A stretch of 64,000 bases of DNA from Companilactobacillus formosensis (GTDB taxonomy: Bacteria; Bacillota; Bacilli; Lactobacillales; Lactobacillaceae), in assembly GCF_005405305.1 (NCBI RefSeq), contig NZ_BJDU01000003.1, forward strand, positions 124,001-188,000, written 5' to 3'. This document shows positions 55,114-62,864 of this stretch, in pieces (within the stretch, counting starts at the first letter, position 1; each line of letters begins with the position of its first letter). The position numbers were made by a program, and so were the translations under genes. The notes beneath the pieces were generated by a model. The model was not told where the DNA came from. It made no database searches and saw only the letters and a program-made list of their open reading frames with translations.

Positions 55114-55788
55114 ATGACAGTAAAGATTGCACCATCAATTTTATCTGCAGATATTATGAACTTGGAACGAGATGTAAGAGCTGCTGACAAAGCAGGAGCA
55201 GATGTTTTCCACATCGATATGATGGATGGGAACTTCGTGCCTAATATGTCTTTTAGCCCTAGTGTGGTTGAAGGGATGCGTCGAGTAACTGACAAGCCTT
55301 TGGATATTCATATGATGATGGAAAATCCTGATGCTTATATCAAGCCAGTAATTGATGCTGGAGCTGATACGGTATTGATTCATGCCGAAAGTACACAACA
55401 CATTTATCGTTCAATCGATTTGGTAAAAAGTTATGGAGCACGTGCTGGAGTAGTTGTTAACCCCGGAACGCCACTAGAGACTGTAAAAGAGCTTTTCCCA
55501 ATTATTGATCAAATTCTTGTTATGACAGTTAACCCAGGCTTTGGTGGTCAAAAGTTCATTTCTGGAATGACAAAGAAGATTCAACGTTTGGATCAATTAC
55601 GTCAAACAGCTGCCGATGACAATTTTGAAATTGAAGTCGATGGTGGAATCAATGCTGACACGATTAGTCAATGTGCTCGAGCTGGAGCTGATATTTTCGT
55701 GGCTGGATCATATTTGTTCAATGGTGAAGATGGTTTAGAAAAGAGAATCGATGATATTCGTTCTTTGGCTGTGGAAGCAAAGCAATGA
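55114..55788 (+). CDS. rpe: Ribulose-phosphate 3-epimerase
   Basis: 224 residues, TIM barrel. APSILSADIMNLERD, HIDMMDGNFVPNMSFSP, DIHMMMENPD, VNPGFGGQKF and EVDGGINADT are present, including the metal-binding His and Asp. Interconverts ribulose 5-phosphate and xylulose 5-phosphate. ATG at 55114 with GAGGAG upstream; a TTG one codon earlier. Confidence 0.96.
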   Translation: MTVKIAPSILSADIMNLERDVRAADKAGADVFHIDMMDGNFVPNMSFSPSVVEGMRRVTDKPLDIHMMMENPDAYIKPVIDAGADTVLIHAESTQHIYRSIDLVKSYGARAGVVVNPGTPLETVKELFPIIDQILVMTVNPGFGGQKFISGMTKKIQRLDQLRQTAADDNFEIEVDGGINADTISQCARAGADIFVAGSYLFNGEDGLEKRIDDIRSLAVEAKQ

Positions 55789-56444
55789 AACGAGTGAATA
55801 TTTTATTAGGTGGTCCTGCTAGCGAATATCCTGATGAATTAAGTAAAAGTATTAAGGGTATTCCTGGTCCTTGGGTCGGAGCAGATCGAGGCAGTTTACA
55901 TTTGATGGCTAATGGAATAATTCCCGAAATTGCGATTGGAGATTTTGATTCTATTAGTAAAAAAGAACAAAAACTTCTTCAAGACAATGTACCTGTCTTT
56001 GAAAAATTTCCTCCTGAAAAGGATGATACGGATTCTGAACTATGTTTATTAGCGGCTAGGGAAAAGTACAATGCCCAAGAATATTACGTTTATGGAGCCA
56101 CTGGTGGCCGAATTGACCATTTTCTAGTTAATTTGTTCTTGCCATATGACTCTAGGTTCTTAGATTTTTATGATAAGTTGTATTATAAATCTGCCACGAA
56201 TACGATTAGATTTTTTAAACCCGGTCGTTATACGATTTATCATGAGAATTCAATGAAGTATGTGGCCTTCGTTAATTTAGGACCAGTAACTCATTTAAAT
56301 TTGTTCGATGCAAAGTACAAATTGAATGATTATAGTGTGGAACATCCCGTTAGCTGGGCTAGTAATGAATTCGTAAAAGATACGATAGACTTTAGCTTCG
56401 AAAGTGGCATTGTAGCTGTTATTCAAAGTAAAGATAAAAAATAA
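55785..56444 (+). CDS. thiN: Thiamine pyrophosphokinase
   Basis: 219 residues. WVGADRGSLHLM, IGDFDSIS, EKDDTDSELCL and YGATGGRIDHFLVN are the substrate and metal motifs. Makes TPP from thiamine and ATP. Overlaps rpe by 4 bp. In Bacillota rpmB usually comes next; here a 5.6-kb block intervenes. Confidence 0.95.
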   Translation: MKRVNILLGGPASEYPDELSKSIKGIPGPWVGADRGSLHLMANGIIPEIAIGDFDSISKKEQKLLQDNVPVFEKFPPEKDDTDSELCLLAAREKYNAQEYYVYGATGGRIDHFLVNLFLPYDSRFLDFYDKLYYKSATNTIRFFKPGRYTIYHENSMKYVAFVNLGPVTHLNLFDAKYKLNDYSVEHPVSWASNEFVKDTIDFSFESGIVAVIQSKDKK

Positions 56445-56447
56445 ATT

Positions 56448-56481
56448 AAAGACATTTTCTGATGGAAAATGTCTTTTTTTA
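56448..56481 (+). terminator. Terminator after thiN
   Basis: AAAGACATTTTC / GGAAAATGTCTTT stem with T7. Ends the priA-to-thiN transcription unit. Confidence 0.9.
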
Positions 56482-56560
56482 ATGTCTATTAAATCAAGGA
56501 TTTGAGGTTATTTTTGAAGTAAATATTAAATGCCAAAAAGAAATTATTTTCAAAATAACA

Positions 56561-56589
56561 TTGACAAAGAAAAACTACTAGAGTAAATT
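56561..56589 (+). promoter_or_regulatory. Promoter of the Met T-box operon
   Basis: Perfect -35 TTGACA (56561-56566), 17-bp spacer, TAAATT (56584-56589). Confidence 0.75.
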
Positions 56590-56609
56590 AATCACCAATC
56601 AAACGATTA

Positions 56610-56889
56610 AAAATTAATTAATCTTATTAGACGTTGAAGAGAAGAGTAAACCAATTATTAGTTTGAAGAGTGACCATTGGATAGTGAAAAGATGGAGCAA
56701 ACGTTGGTTGAAGATGAGCTTGGAGTCTTACCTAGGTGCAAGCCAAAGGTACGCAAGGATGCGATATCATCCCGGACATGTTAGTGTCGTTGAGGTATTT
56801 TGTGTAAGCAAAGTATAAATTAGGGTGGTATCACGGGAAATCGTCCCTACAATTCAGATTTAGGTCTGTTTTGTAGGGGCGATTTTTTT
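56610..56889 (+). promoter_or_regulatory. T-box riboswitch, probably methionine type
   Basis: The T-box core reads AGGGTGGTATCACGGG at 56821-56836. A terminator stem follows, AATCGTCCCTACA / TGTAGGGGCGATT with T8 (56837-56889). Stem I carries the AGTA motif at 56645-56648 opposite GAAG-ATG-AG near 56713, so ATG (Met) is the best specifier candidate. The downstream metQ supports Met. Other readings of the specifier loop are not excluded. Confidence 0.88.
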
Positions 56890-56890
56890 T

Positions 56891-56926
56891 ACTGTCTCTT
56901 TGCAGCTATGCTGCTTAGAGACAGTT
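56891..56926. repeat. Hairpin at the left end of the tandem repeat
   Basis: ACTGTCTCT / AGAGACAGT perfect 9-bp arms enclosing GCAGC / GCTGC. It directly follows the T-box terminator and overlaps the first 60-bp repeat unit. Confidence 0.7.
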
Positions 56927-57020
56927 ATGGGGAAGCGTTAGCTTCCGTATTCCTTGAACCTGCAGCTACGCTGCTTAGAAACAGTTATGGGAGAGCATTA
57001 GCTTCCGTATTCCTTAATTT
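56901..57020. repeat. Two 60-bp tandem repeat units
   Basis: Unit A 56901-56960 and unit B 56961-57020 are about 85% identical and exactly 60 bp each. Each begins TGCAGCTAYGCTGCTTAGA, contains ACAGTTATGGG, and ends with a GGAAGC-type hairpin and CTTCCGTATTCCTT. A related short hairpin GGTGG-CCACC follows at 57021-57038. It looks like a non-coding palindromic repeat inserted between the T-box terminator and metQ. Confidence 0.85.
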
Positions 57021-57097
57021 GGTGGTAGCTCAGCCACCATGTTCAATATCTGAAAAATTTAATAATTAATTATTTAATCAATCGAGGAGGCATTTTT

Positions 57098-57127
57098 ATG
57101 AAAAGTCTATGGCTCAGACCAACATGA
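57098..57127 (+). other. Nine-residue ORF with a strong ribosome binding site
   Basis: GAGGAGG at 57084-57090 is followed 7 bases later by an ATG that opens MKSLWLRPT and a TGA stop. It lies inside the T-box transcript, 38 bp before metQ. It may be a leader peptide, or the leftover start of a deleted gene. Confidence 0.45.
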
Positions 57128-57165
57128 AAGATTAGAGGATTATTAAAATAGAGGAGGAGAAGGAA

Positions 57166-58020
57166 ATGAGAAAAGGGAAAAGTTTAATTGTTACAGTACT
57201 TTTAGCACTGTCGGTTATTTTATTGGTCGGCTGTGGAAATCAATCAAAGGCGGCCGATGATGATACCATCGTTGTTGGTTCACAAGGATCCGACCTAGAA
57301 ATTTGGGAACATATTGCCAAGAGTTCTCAAGCTAAGAAATTAGGTTTGAATATCAAAACTAAAGAAATCACTGATGGGGCGCAACTAAACTCTGCCACAA
57401 GTCAAGGTCAAGTCGATGTCAATGCTTTCCAATCATGGTCTTATTACAAGGCTTATAACAAACAAAATCCAAAAGGAAAACTGGCTGCTTTAGGAACAAC
57501 TTATTTGGAACCACTAGGAATTTATTCCAAGAAGTACAAGAGTATTGAGGATATTCCTGATGGAACAACAATTGCCATCGCCAACAACCCTGCTAATACA
57601 TCACGAGGTTTGTTGTTATTGCAAGAAGCTGGATTGATCACTTTGAAAAAGGATTTCGGAGCTTTAGATAATACCAAAGATATTACTGCTAATCCTAAGA
57701 ACCTTAAATTCAAAGAAATCGATGATACCACCGGTCCTAGAGTTTTAAATGATGTACCAGTAGTTCTCATTTCTAATACCGTTGCTTTGGAAAGTGGACT
57801 TCACGTTTTGACTGATTCTATCTACCACGAAAAAATCGATCAAAGTACCAAAGAAAACGTCAATATCCTAGCAACTGCTGATAAGAATAAAAATAATGCT
57901 AACTACAAGAAACTAGTTAAGCTCTACCACAACAAGAAGATTCAAGAATATATCAAGAAAAAATATTATGGAACAAAGATTGAAGTTAATAAACCATTAA
58001 CATATTTAGAAAATAAATAA
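57166..58020 (+). CDS. metQ: MetQ/NlpA family lipoprotein, methionine-binding
   Basis: 284 residues. Lipoprotein signal with lipobox ILLVGC (Cys about 23), then the NlpA fold ([54 protein letters not shown]). The family binds D/L-methionine for the MetNI ABC importer. No metN or metI is adjacent, so it must use a transporter encoded elsewhere. GAGGAGGAGAAGG precedes the ATG. First intact gene behind the T-box. Confidence 0.92.
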   Translation: MRKGKSLIVTVLLALSVILLVGCGNQSKAADDDTIVVGSQGSDLEIWEHIAKSSQAKKLGLNIKTKEITDGAQLNSATSQGQVDVNAFQSWSYYKAYNKQNPKGKLAALGTTYLEPLGIYSKKYKSIEDIPDGTTIAIANNPANTSRGLLLLQEAGLITLKKDFGALDNTKDITANPKNLKFKEIDDTTGPRVLNDVPVVLISNTVALESGLHVLTDSIYHEKIDQSTKENVNILATADKNKNNANYKKLVKLYHNKKIQEYIKKKYYGTKIEVNKPLTYLENK

Positions 58021-58040
58021 ATTTTAAGGAGATAATTATT

Positions 58041-58514
58041 ATGGCTAAAGTTGAAAGTTTTACATTGGATCACACAAAGGTAAAGGCACCTTATGTTCGT
58101 TTGATTACTGAGGAACACGGAGCAAAGGGCGATGCAATTTCAAACTATGATTTGCGTCTAGTACAACCTAACGAAAATGCTATTCCTACTGCTGGTTTAC
58201 ATACAATTGAACATTTGTTAGCTGGACTTTTGAGAGATAGATTAGACGGCGTGATTGACTGCTCTCCATTCGGTTGTCGTACAGGTTTCCATTTGATCAC
58301 TTGGGGTGAACATTCAACTACTGAAGTTGCTGAAGCCTTGAAAGGTGCTTTGACAGATATTGCTGAAAACATCGAATGGAAAGACGTTCAAGGAACTGAC
58401 AAGTACAGTTGTGGTAACTATCGTGACCATTCATTGTTCTCAGCTAAGGAATGGTCAAAGAAGATTCTTGAAGAAGGAATTTCTAACGATCCATACGAAC
58501 GCCACGTAATCTAA
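58041..58514 (+). CDS. luxS: S-ribosylhomocysteine lyase LuxS
   Basis: 157 residues. Metal site HTIEH with His54 and His58, the third ligand Cys in KYSCGNY, and the [10 protein letters not shown] block. Splits S-ribosylhomocysteine into homocysteine and DPD, the AI-2 precursor. 20 bp after metQ with AAGGAG and no terminator between, so it shares the T-box transcript and should respond to Met starvation. Confidence 0.96.
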   Translation: MAKVESFTLDHTKVKAPYVRLITEEHGAKGDAISNYDLRLVQPNENAIPTAGLHTIEHLLAGLLRDRLDGVIDCSPFGCRTGFHLITWGEHSTTEVAEALKGALTDIAENIEWKDVQGTDKYSCGNYRDHSLFSAKEWSKKILEEGISNDPYERHVI

Positions 58515-58539
58515 TCTAAATTAGTAAAGAAGGTTAATT

Positions 58540-59316
58540 ATGAGTCTATTTACATCTTTAGAGAAAAAAATTGTTCTCGTCACTGGTGGTTTTCAAGGTA
58601 TCGGACGTGAAGTGGTGACGACTTTTCAAAATGAAAAAGCTATCGTGATTGCAGCTGATTTGTCATATCAAAATAATAATTTAAAACGATTGAATGATTT
58701 TGAATATCAAATTCATCTCGATGTCAGTGATGAGACTAGCGTCAAAAATTTAGCAGCTCAACTAGAAACTCAAAATCTTACTCCCAACATTTTAGTTAAT
58801 GTAGCTGGAATTTCGACGATGGATTATTTAATTGACAGTCAGACGAGTGATTTTGATAAGACATTAGCCGTCAATACCCGTGGGACTTACTTAGTTAGCA
58901 AGTACATTGTCAAATTAATGGTTGCAGCCAAACGTCCCGGAAAAGTAGTTTTGATTGCTTCTCAAGCTGGTAAGAATGGTTATCGTGCAATGTCAGCATA
59001 CGTTGCTTCTAAGCATGCTGTCCTCGGTTTGACAAAGACTTTAGCAATTGAAGTGGCTAAAGATCAAATCAATGTCAATGCAGTTTGTCCCGGTATTATC
59101 GAAACTTCAATGAAACATCGTGAGAGAAAAGACGGTGCTAAAATCAGAGGCTTAACGGCTGACGATATCGAAAAAGAAGATAATAGCCAAGTACCACTAG
59201 GACGGACGGGAACTCCTAAAGATGTCGCCAATGTTGTATTGTTCCTAGCTAGTCCATTGTCAGATTATATGACAGGGCAAGGTATCAATGTTACTGGTGG
59301 AATGACGATGAATTAA
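58540..59316 (+). CDS. Short-chain dehydrogenase/reductase
   Basis: 258 residues. Classic SDR: nucleotide motif VTGGFQGIGREV (about 14-25), NVAGIS, catalytic Ser-Tyr-Lys in SAYVASKHA (Tyr about 154), and VCPGIIETSM. The substrate lid is long (about 190-215). It resembles sugar-alcohol or acetoin-type reductases; the substrate is unknown. 25 bp after luxS, probably same operon, although no sulfur role is evident. Confidence 0.88.
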   Translation: MSLFTSLEKKIVLVTGGFQGIGREVVTTFQNEKAIVIAADLSYQNNNLKRLNDFEYQIHLDVSDETSVKNLAAQLETQNLTPNILVNVAGISTMDYLIDSQTSDFDKTLAVNTRGTYLVSKYIVKLMVAAKRPGKVVLIASQAGKNGYRAMSAYVASKHAVLGLTKTLAIEVAKDQINVNAVCPGIIETSMKHRERKDGAKIRGLTADDIEKEDNSQVPLGRTGTPKDVANVVLFLASPLSDYMTGQGINVTGGMTMN

Positions 59317-59358
59317 AAAAAGCTAGTCAGTTTTAAATAACTGGCTAGCTTATTTTAT
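59316..59358. terminator. Bidirectional terminator after the SDR gene
   Basis: AGCTAGTCAGTT / AACTGGCTAGCT stem with A run upstream and T residues downstream, between convergent genes. Confidence 0.85.
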
Positions 59359-59362
59359 ATAA

Positions 59363-59869
59363 TTATTTCAATTCATTAACGATAGCTTTGTTGAAGGCAT
59401 CCAAGTCATCAGGAGTACGACTAGTAATCAAATGACGATCGATAACTACTGGTTCATCTTTAACAATACCACCTGCGTAGTAAAGATCTGTTTGAACAGT
59501 CTTGTATGAAGTTAAGGTTCTACCTTTAACTAAACCTGTTTGCATCAAAAGTTGTGGACCGTGGCAGATTGAAAAGATAGCTTTATCAGCAAGCATAAAT
59601 TTCTTAGCAAGTTCAACGAATCTTTCATCAGCACGAAGATTATCAGGTGAGAAACCACCAGGAATTAGTAAAGCATCGTAATCATCAGCATTGATGTCAT
59701 CGATTCCCTTATCAGCAGTAAATTCTGTTCCGTGTTTACCAACTAATTTTTCATTAGCTTTACTACCAACTAGGGTTACCTCGTTACCTGCATCAGTCAA
59801 AGCTTTTTTAGGGGATGTGTACTCGATATCCTCAACATCATTAGCCATTACAGCAATAATTTTACTCAT
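59363..59869 (-). CDS. DJ-1/PfpI family protein
   Basis: 168 residues. Nucleophile elbow Cys102-His103 in IFSICHGPQ, with the conserved Glu in the VMANDVEDIEYTSP segment and RHLITSRTPDDL near the C-terminus. The closest style is YraA/PfpI or YhbO, linked to protein deglycation or stress protection. Monocistronic; GAGGAGG precedes the ATG on the minus strand. Confidence 0.92.
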   Translation of the reverse strand: MSKIIAVMANDVEDIEYTSPKKALTDAGNEVTLVGSKANEKLVGKHGTEFTADKGIDDINADDYDALLIPGGFSPDNLRADERFVELAKKFMLADKAIFSICHGPQLLMQTGLVKGRTLTSYKTVQTDLYYAGGIVKDEPVVIDRHLITSRTPDDLDAFNKAIVNELK

Positions 59870-60021
59870 AAATTTGTTTCCTCCTCATTAATATAGTAAT
59901 AGTTTACTCGTAGGGGGTGGGGATAAGTCAAATAATTTCCATTATGAATATTTTTATTGTTTAATAGCAATTCTTGTGAGATAACATAATAGTTTATGAG
60001 TTTGAGTTATGGAGGATTAAT

Positions 60022-61164
60022 ATGACAAACTTTAATACAAAATTGGTTCATGGAGAGCCACAAAATGACAACAATACTGGGGCGGTCAATGTTCCAGTTT
60101 ACAATTCATCAACTTATATTTATCCATCGGTTGATGCCAAGGTAAAATACGATTATGCACGTTCGGGTAATCCAACGAGAAATTATTTAGAGGAACAAGT
60201 AGCACAGTTGGAAAATGGCTGTCGTGGTTTTGCTTTTTCTTCAGGTTCAGCGGCAATTCATGCTGTATTAGCAATCTTTAAACCAGGAGATCATCTGATT
60301 ATCGGTAAAGAAATCTATGGTGGAACTTTTAGAATTATCAATGAATTCTTTAAACGCTGGCAAATTGAATTTACTGCTGTCGATACTCAAAATTTAGATG
60401 AGATCAGACAGGCAATCAAACCTAATACGAAAGCAATTTATTTTGAAAGTTTTACTAATCCTTTGTTGCACGTAACGAGTGTCGCTGGCGTAAGTAAAGT
60501 AGCTAAAGCAAATAATCTTTTAACAATCGTTGATAATACATTCCTATCACCATATTTGCAACGCCCACTAAATTTGGGGGCTGACGTTGTGATTCATTCA
60601 GCTACGAAATATCTCAGCGGTCACTCAGATGTGATTGCTGGGATTGCCGTAGCCAAAGATAAGGATATTGCTGATAAAATTTATTTCAATCAAAACGCCA
60701 TTGGTTCAACTTTATCTCCAGAAGATTCCAATTTAGTACGTCGCGGGATTCAAACGTTATCAGTAAGAATGGATCGTCATTTGAGTAATGCTCAAAAAAT
60801 TGTCGAATTTCTACAAACACGTCCAGAAATTGCTAAGATTTATTATCCTGGGATTGCCGGTAGTAAAGATTATGAAATAGCTGCCAAAGAAGCTGATGGT
60901 TTTGGTGGAATTGTTTCCTTTGAATTAGCTGACGGACTAGATTCGACGAAATTCGTTGAGGGGACTAAGTTGATTCAATTAGCTGTTAGTTTGGGTGCCG
61001 TTGAAAGTTTAATTGAACTGCCTTATAAGATGACCCACGCGGAACTTTCAACTGAAGAGCAACTAAAGGCTGGTATTACGCATCAGTTAGTTAGATTATC
61101 AGTTGGAATTGAAGATGTGCATGATTTGATTGATGATTTAGCACAAAGCTTAGACAGACTATAA
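60022..61164 (+). CDS. Cystathionine gamma-synthase/lyase family PLP enzyme
   Basis: 380 residues. YDYARSGNPTRNYLEEQVAQLE, FSSGSAAIHAVLAI and the PLP lysine in HSATKYLSGHSDVIAG are diagnostic of the Cys/Met metabolism family. It could be cystathionine gamma-lyase, beta-lyase or gamma-synthase; sequence alone does not decide. Next to metQ-luxS this fits homocysteine and cysteine recycling. GGAGG sets the ATG. Convergent with the beta-helix gene. Confidence 0.92.
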   Translation: MTNFNTKLVHGEPQNDNNTGAVNVPVYNSSTYIYPSVDAKVKYDYARSGNPTRNYLEEQVAQLENGCRGFAFSSGSAAIHAVLAIFKPGDHLIIGKEIYGGTFRIINEFFKRWQIEFTAVDTQNLDEIRQAIKPNTKAIYFESFTNPLLHVTSVAGVSKVAKANNLLTIVDNTFLSPYLQRPLNLGADVVIHSATKYLSGHSDVIAGIAVAKDKDIADKIYFNQNAIGSTLSPEDSNLVRRGIQTLSVRMDRHLSNAQKIVEFLQTRPEIAKIYYPGIAGSKDYEIAAKEADGFGGIVSFELADGLDSTKFVEGTKLIQLAVSLGAVESLIELPYKMTHAELSTEEQLKAGITHQLVRLSVGIEDVHDLIDDLAQSLDRL

Positions 61165-61212
61165 AAAAATCTCGATAGAATGTTATTTACATTTTATCGA
61201 GATTTATTTTTT
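61165..61212. terminator. Bidirectional terminator
   Basis: AAATCTCGATAGA / TTTATCGAGATTT stem with A7 and T7 flanks. It overlaps the 3' end of the minus-strand gene. Confidence 0.88.
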
Positions 61213-62001
61213 TAGATTTTTTCCGTCAACATTGATCTTTGAAAGATCATCAAAATTAAAATCGATTTGATCTATTTCTGGTTGAAAGTCTTGGACGTTA
61301 AAATTACTGTCTAAGATTCTTATTTGTGGTTTATTTTTAACGAAAATAAGGTCGTCGCCACTGATTTGAGATTTCGTCTTAACTGCTAAGTCGTTTTTAT
61401 AATCGGTAGTTGTTGAATCAATAGTCAGATTTTTAAAGAATGTCTTTGAACCTTGACGTAGTTCTAATTTATGTAAAATAGTACAATCTTTTAAATAGAC
61501 TTTGGAATTCTTCTGGAATAATAATTGAAATTCGGTGTTATCGGCGAATAGTTGACTCTTTTCTAAAGATAGACCGATAGCTTTGATTTTTTTACCAGTT
61601 AAAATTTTAGAATCTTTAAATGAGAAATAGGCATTTTGACCGTAAATTGTATCCCAGTAGTCACTTGTTTGACGGTCAATGATGACATTTTGCCCATAAA
61701 CTCTAGCACCGTCGTAAGCTGAAATAGTATTTTCGTCGTTAGCAGGGTAAATGATACTTAAATTTTTAAAAATCAAAGTATTCTTATTGCCAACTGTGAA
61801 ACTACAATACAATTTAACGTCTTCCTTGTTAGAAGTTTTGCCGATGAATGAAATATCGCGTCTGATCGTACAAATAAAGGGATTATTTCTGGAAAAATAA
61901 GTTCCAGGAAGCAGTTCGATGACGTCGCCATCTTTGGCGTTGACGATAGCTTGCATCAATTCTTCGTCATTATTTTTTTGAGTGCCAATAGTGATTTTCA
62001 T
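61204..62001 (-). CDS. Right-handed beta-helix (pectin-lyase-fold-like) protein
   Basis: 265 residues. Starts MKITIGTQKNNDEELMQAIV, then KDGDVIELLPGTY and repeated short beta coils (FKNLSIIY, FKDSKIL, LKDCTILH, FKNLTIDS), the pattern of a single-stranded right-handed beta helix. No signal peptide, so cytoplasmic. I see no catalytic signature of polysaccharide lyases. Proteins of this type are scattered in lactobacilli with no known role. GGGAGGG precedes the ATG. Confidence 0.75.
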   Translation of the reverse strand: MKITIGTQKNNDEELMQAIVNAKDGDVIELLPGTYFSRNNPFICTIRRDISFIGKTSNKEDVKLYCSFTVGNKNTLIFKNLSIIYPANDENTISAYDGARVYGQNVIIDRQTSDYWDTIYGQNAYFSFKDSKILTGKKIKAIGLSLEKSQLFADNTEFQLLFQKNSKVYLKDCTILHKLELRQGSKTFFKNLTIDSTTTDYKNDLAVKTKSQISGDDLIFVKNKPQIRILDSNFNVQDFQPEIDQIDFNFDDLSKINVDGKNLKK

Positions 62002-62037
62002 AGAATCCCTCCCTTAGTTGATTATTATAGGATAAAA

Positions 62038-62073
62038 TAAAAGAGACCAACAATAAATGTTAGTCTCTTTTAA
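62038..62073 (-). terminator. Terminator of rpmB
   Basis: Minus strand AAAGAGACTAACA / TGTTGGTCTCTTT stem followed by T residues. Confidence 0.88.
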
Positions 62074-62088
62074 ATCATTAAGTGATAA

Positions 62089-62274
62089 TTATACACGAGT
62101 AACTTTTCCTGATTTCAATGCTCTAGCTGAAACCCATACACGTTTTGGCTTACCATCAACCATGATACGAACTTTTTGCAAATTTGGCTTCCAAGAACGT
62201 TTTGATTGGTTAAGAGCGTGTGAACGTTTGTTACCGAACACTGTTTTACGGCCTGTAATAATATCTTTTGCCAT
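62089..62274 (-). CDS. rpmB: 50S ribosomal protein L28
   Basis: 61 residues. [20 protein letters not shown] and the [14 protein letters not shown] end identify L28. It lacks the four zinc-binding cysteines found in some L28 proteins. It is transcribed opposite to yloU-fakA, as in B. subtilis, and GGAGAT precedes the ATG. Confidence 0.97.
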   Translation of the reverse strand: MAKDIITGRKTVFGNKRSHALNQSKRSWKPNLQKVRIMVDGKPKRVWVSARALKSGKVTRV

Positions 62275-62410
62275 GGGACCGATCTCCTTTGGCTACATGT
62301 TTTTCTTTAAAATATCACCTGACTAATTTACCATATATAAAAGGTTAAAGCAATAGAGTAATTATGGAATAATCGACTTTTATCTAGTTTAATTCTTTAA
62401 TTAGATTTGT

Positions 62411-62440
62411 TGCTATGATAGAATTTTATTGTTTATGATA
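62411..62440 (+). promoter_or_regulatory. Promoter of yloU-fakA
   Basis: TTGCTA (62411-62416), 18-bp spacer, TATGAT (62435-62440). Confidence 0.6.
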
Positions 62441-62470
62441 GATTTGGTCCATGAATAGGAGGATCCAGAG

Positions 62471-62839
62471 ATGGCAGTTACAATTAAAACAAAACATGGT
62501 GAAATTGAAGTTTCAACAAATACTGTTGCTACAATTGTCGGCGGTGCTGCTTCTGATATCTACGGTATCGTAGGTATGGCAAGCAAAAACCAACTACGTG
62601 ACGGGATGAATACGATTTTGAACCGTGAGGACTTTTCTAGAGGTGTAGTTATTCATCAAGAAGATGGTAAACTGGCCGTTGATGTCTACATAATCGTTGG
62701 ATATGGTATTAAAATATCCGAAGTAGCGAAAAATTTAAAAGAAAAAGTAAAATATAACCTAGAAACAATGCTTGGAACGCCAGCTGGCACTGTTAACGTT
62801 TATGTTCAAGGAATTAAAGTTCTGGACGATATCGAATAG
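62471..62839 (+). CDS. yloU: Asp23/Gls24 family protein (YloU)
   Basis: 122 residues, IKTKHGEIEVSTNTVATIVG and AVDVYIIVGYGIKISEVAKN. Conserved partner of fakA in rpmB-yloU-fakA. Function linked to envelope and fatty acid metabolism but not settled. Paralogue of the yqhY product at 38.7 kb. GGAGG upstream. Confidence 0.94.
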   Translation: MAVTIKTKHGEIEVSTNTVATIVGGAASDIYGIVGMASKNQLRDGMNTILNREDFSRGVVIHQEDGKLAVDVYIIVGYGIKISEVAKNLKEKVKYNLETMLGTPAGTVNVYVQGIKVLDDIE

Positions 62840-62864
62840 GTAAAGCTGGTTGGAGGGGAAACTT

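Noticed and set aside
56644-56720. Aspartate as specifier of the third T-box (GAT overlapping GATGAG)
   Set aside because: The ATG register is better placed relative to the AGTA motif and basal stem, and the operon starts with metQ; kept only as a caveat.
62057-62326. 89-codon plus-strand frame over rpmB
   Set aside because: Antisense to L28; rpmB on the minus strand is unmistakable.
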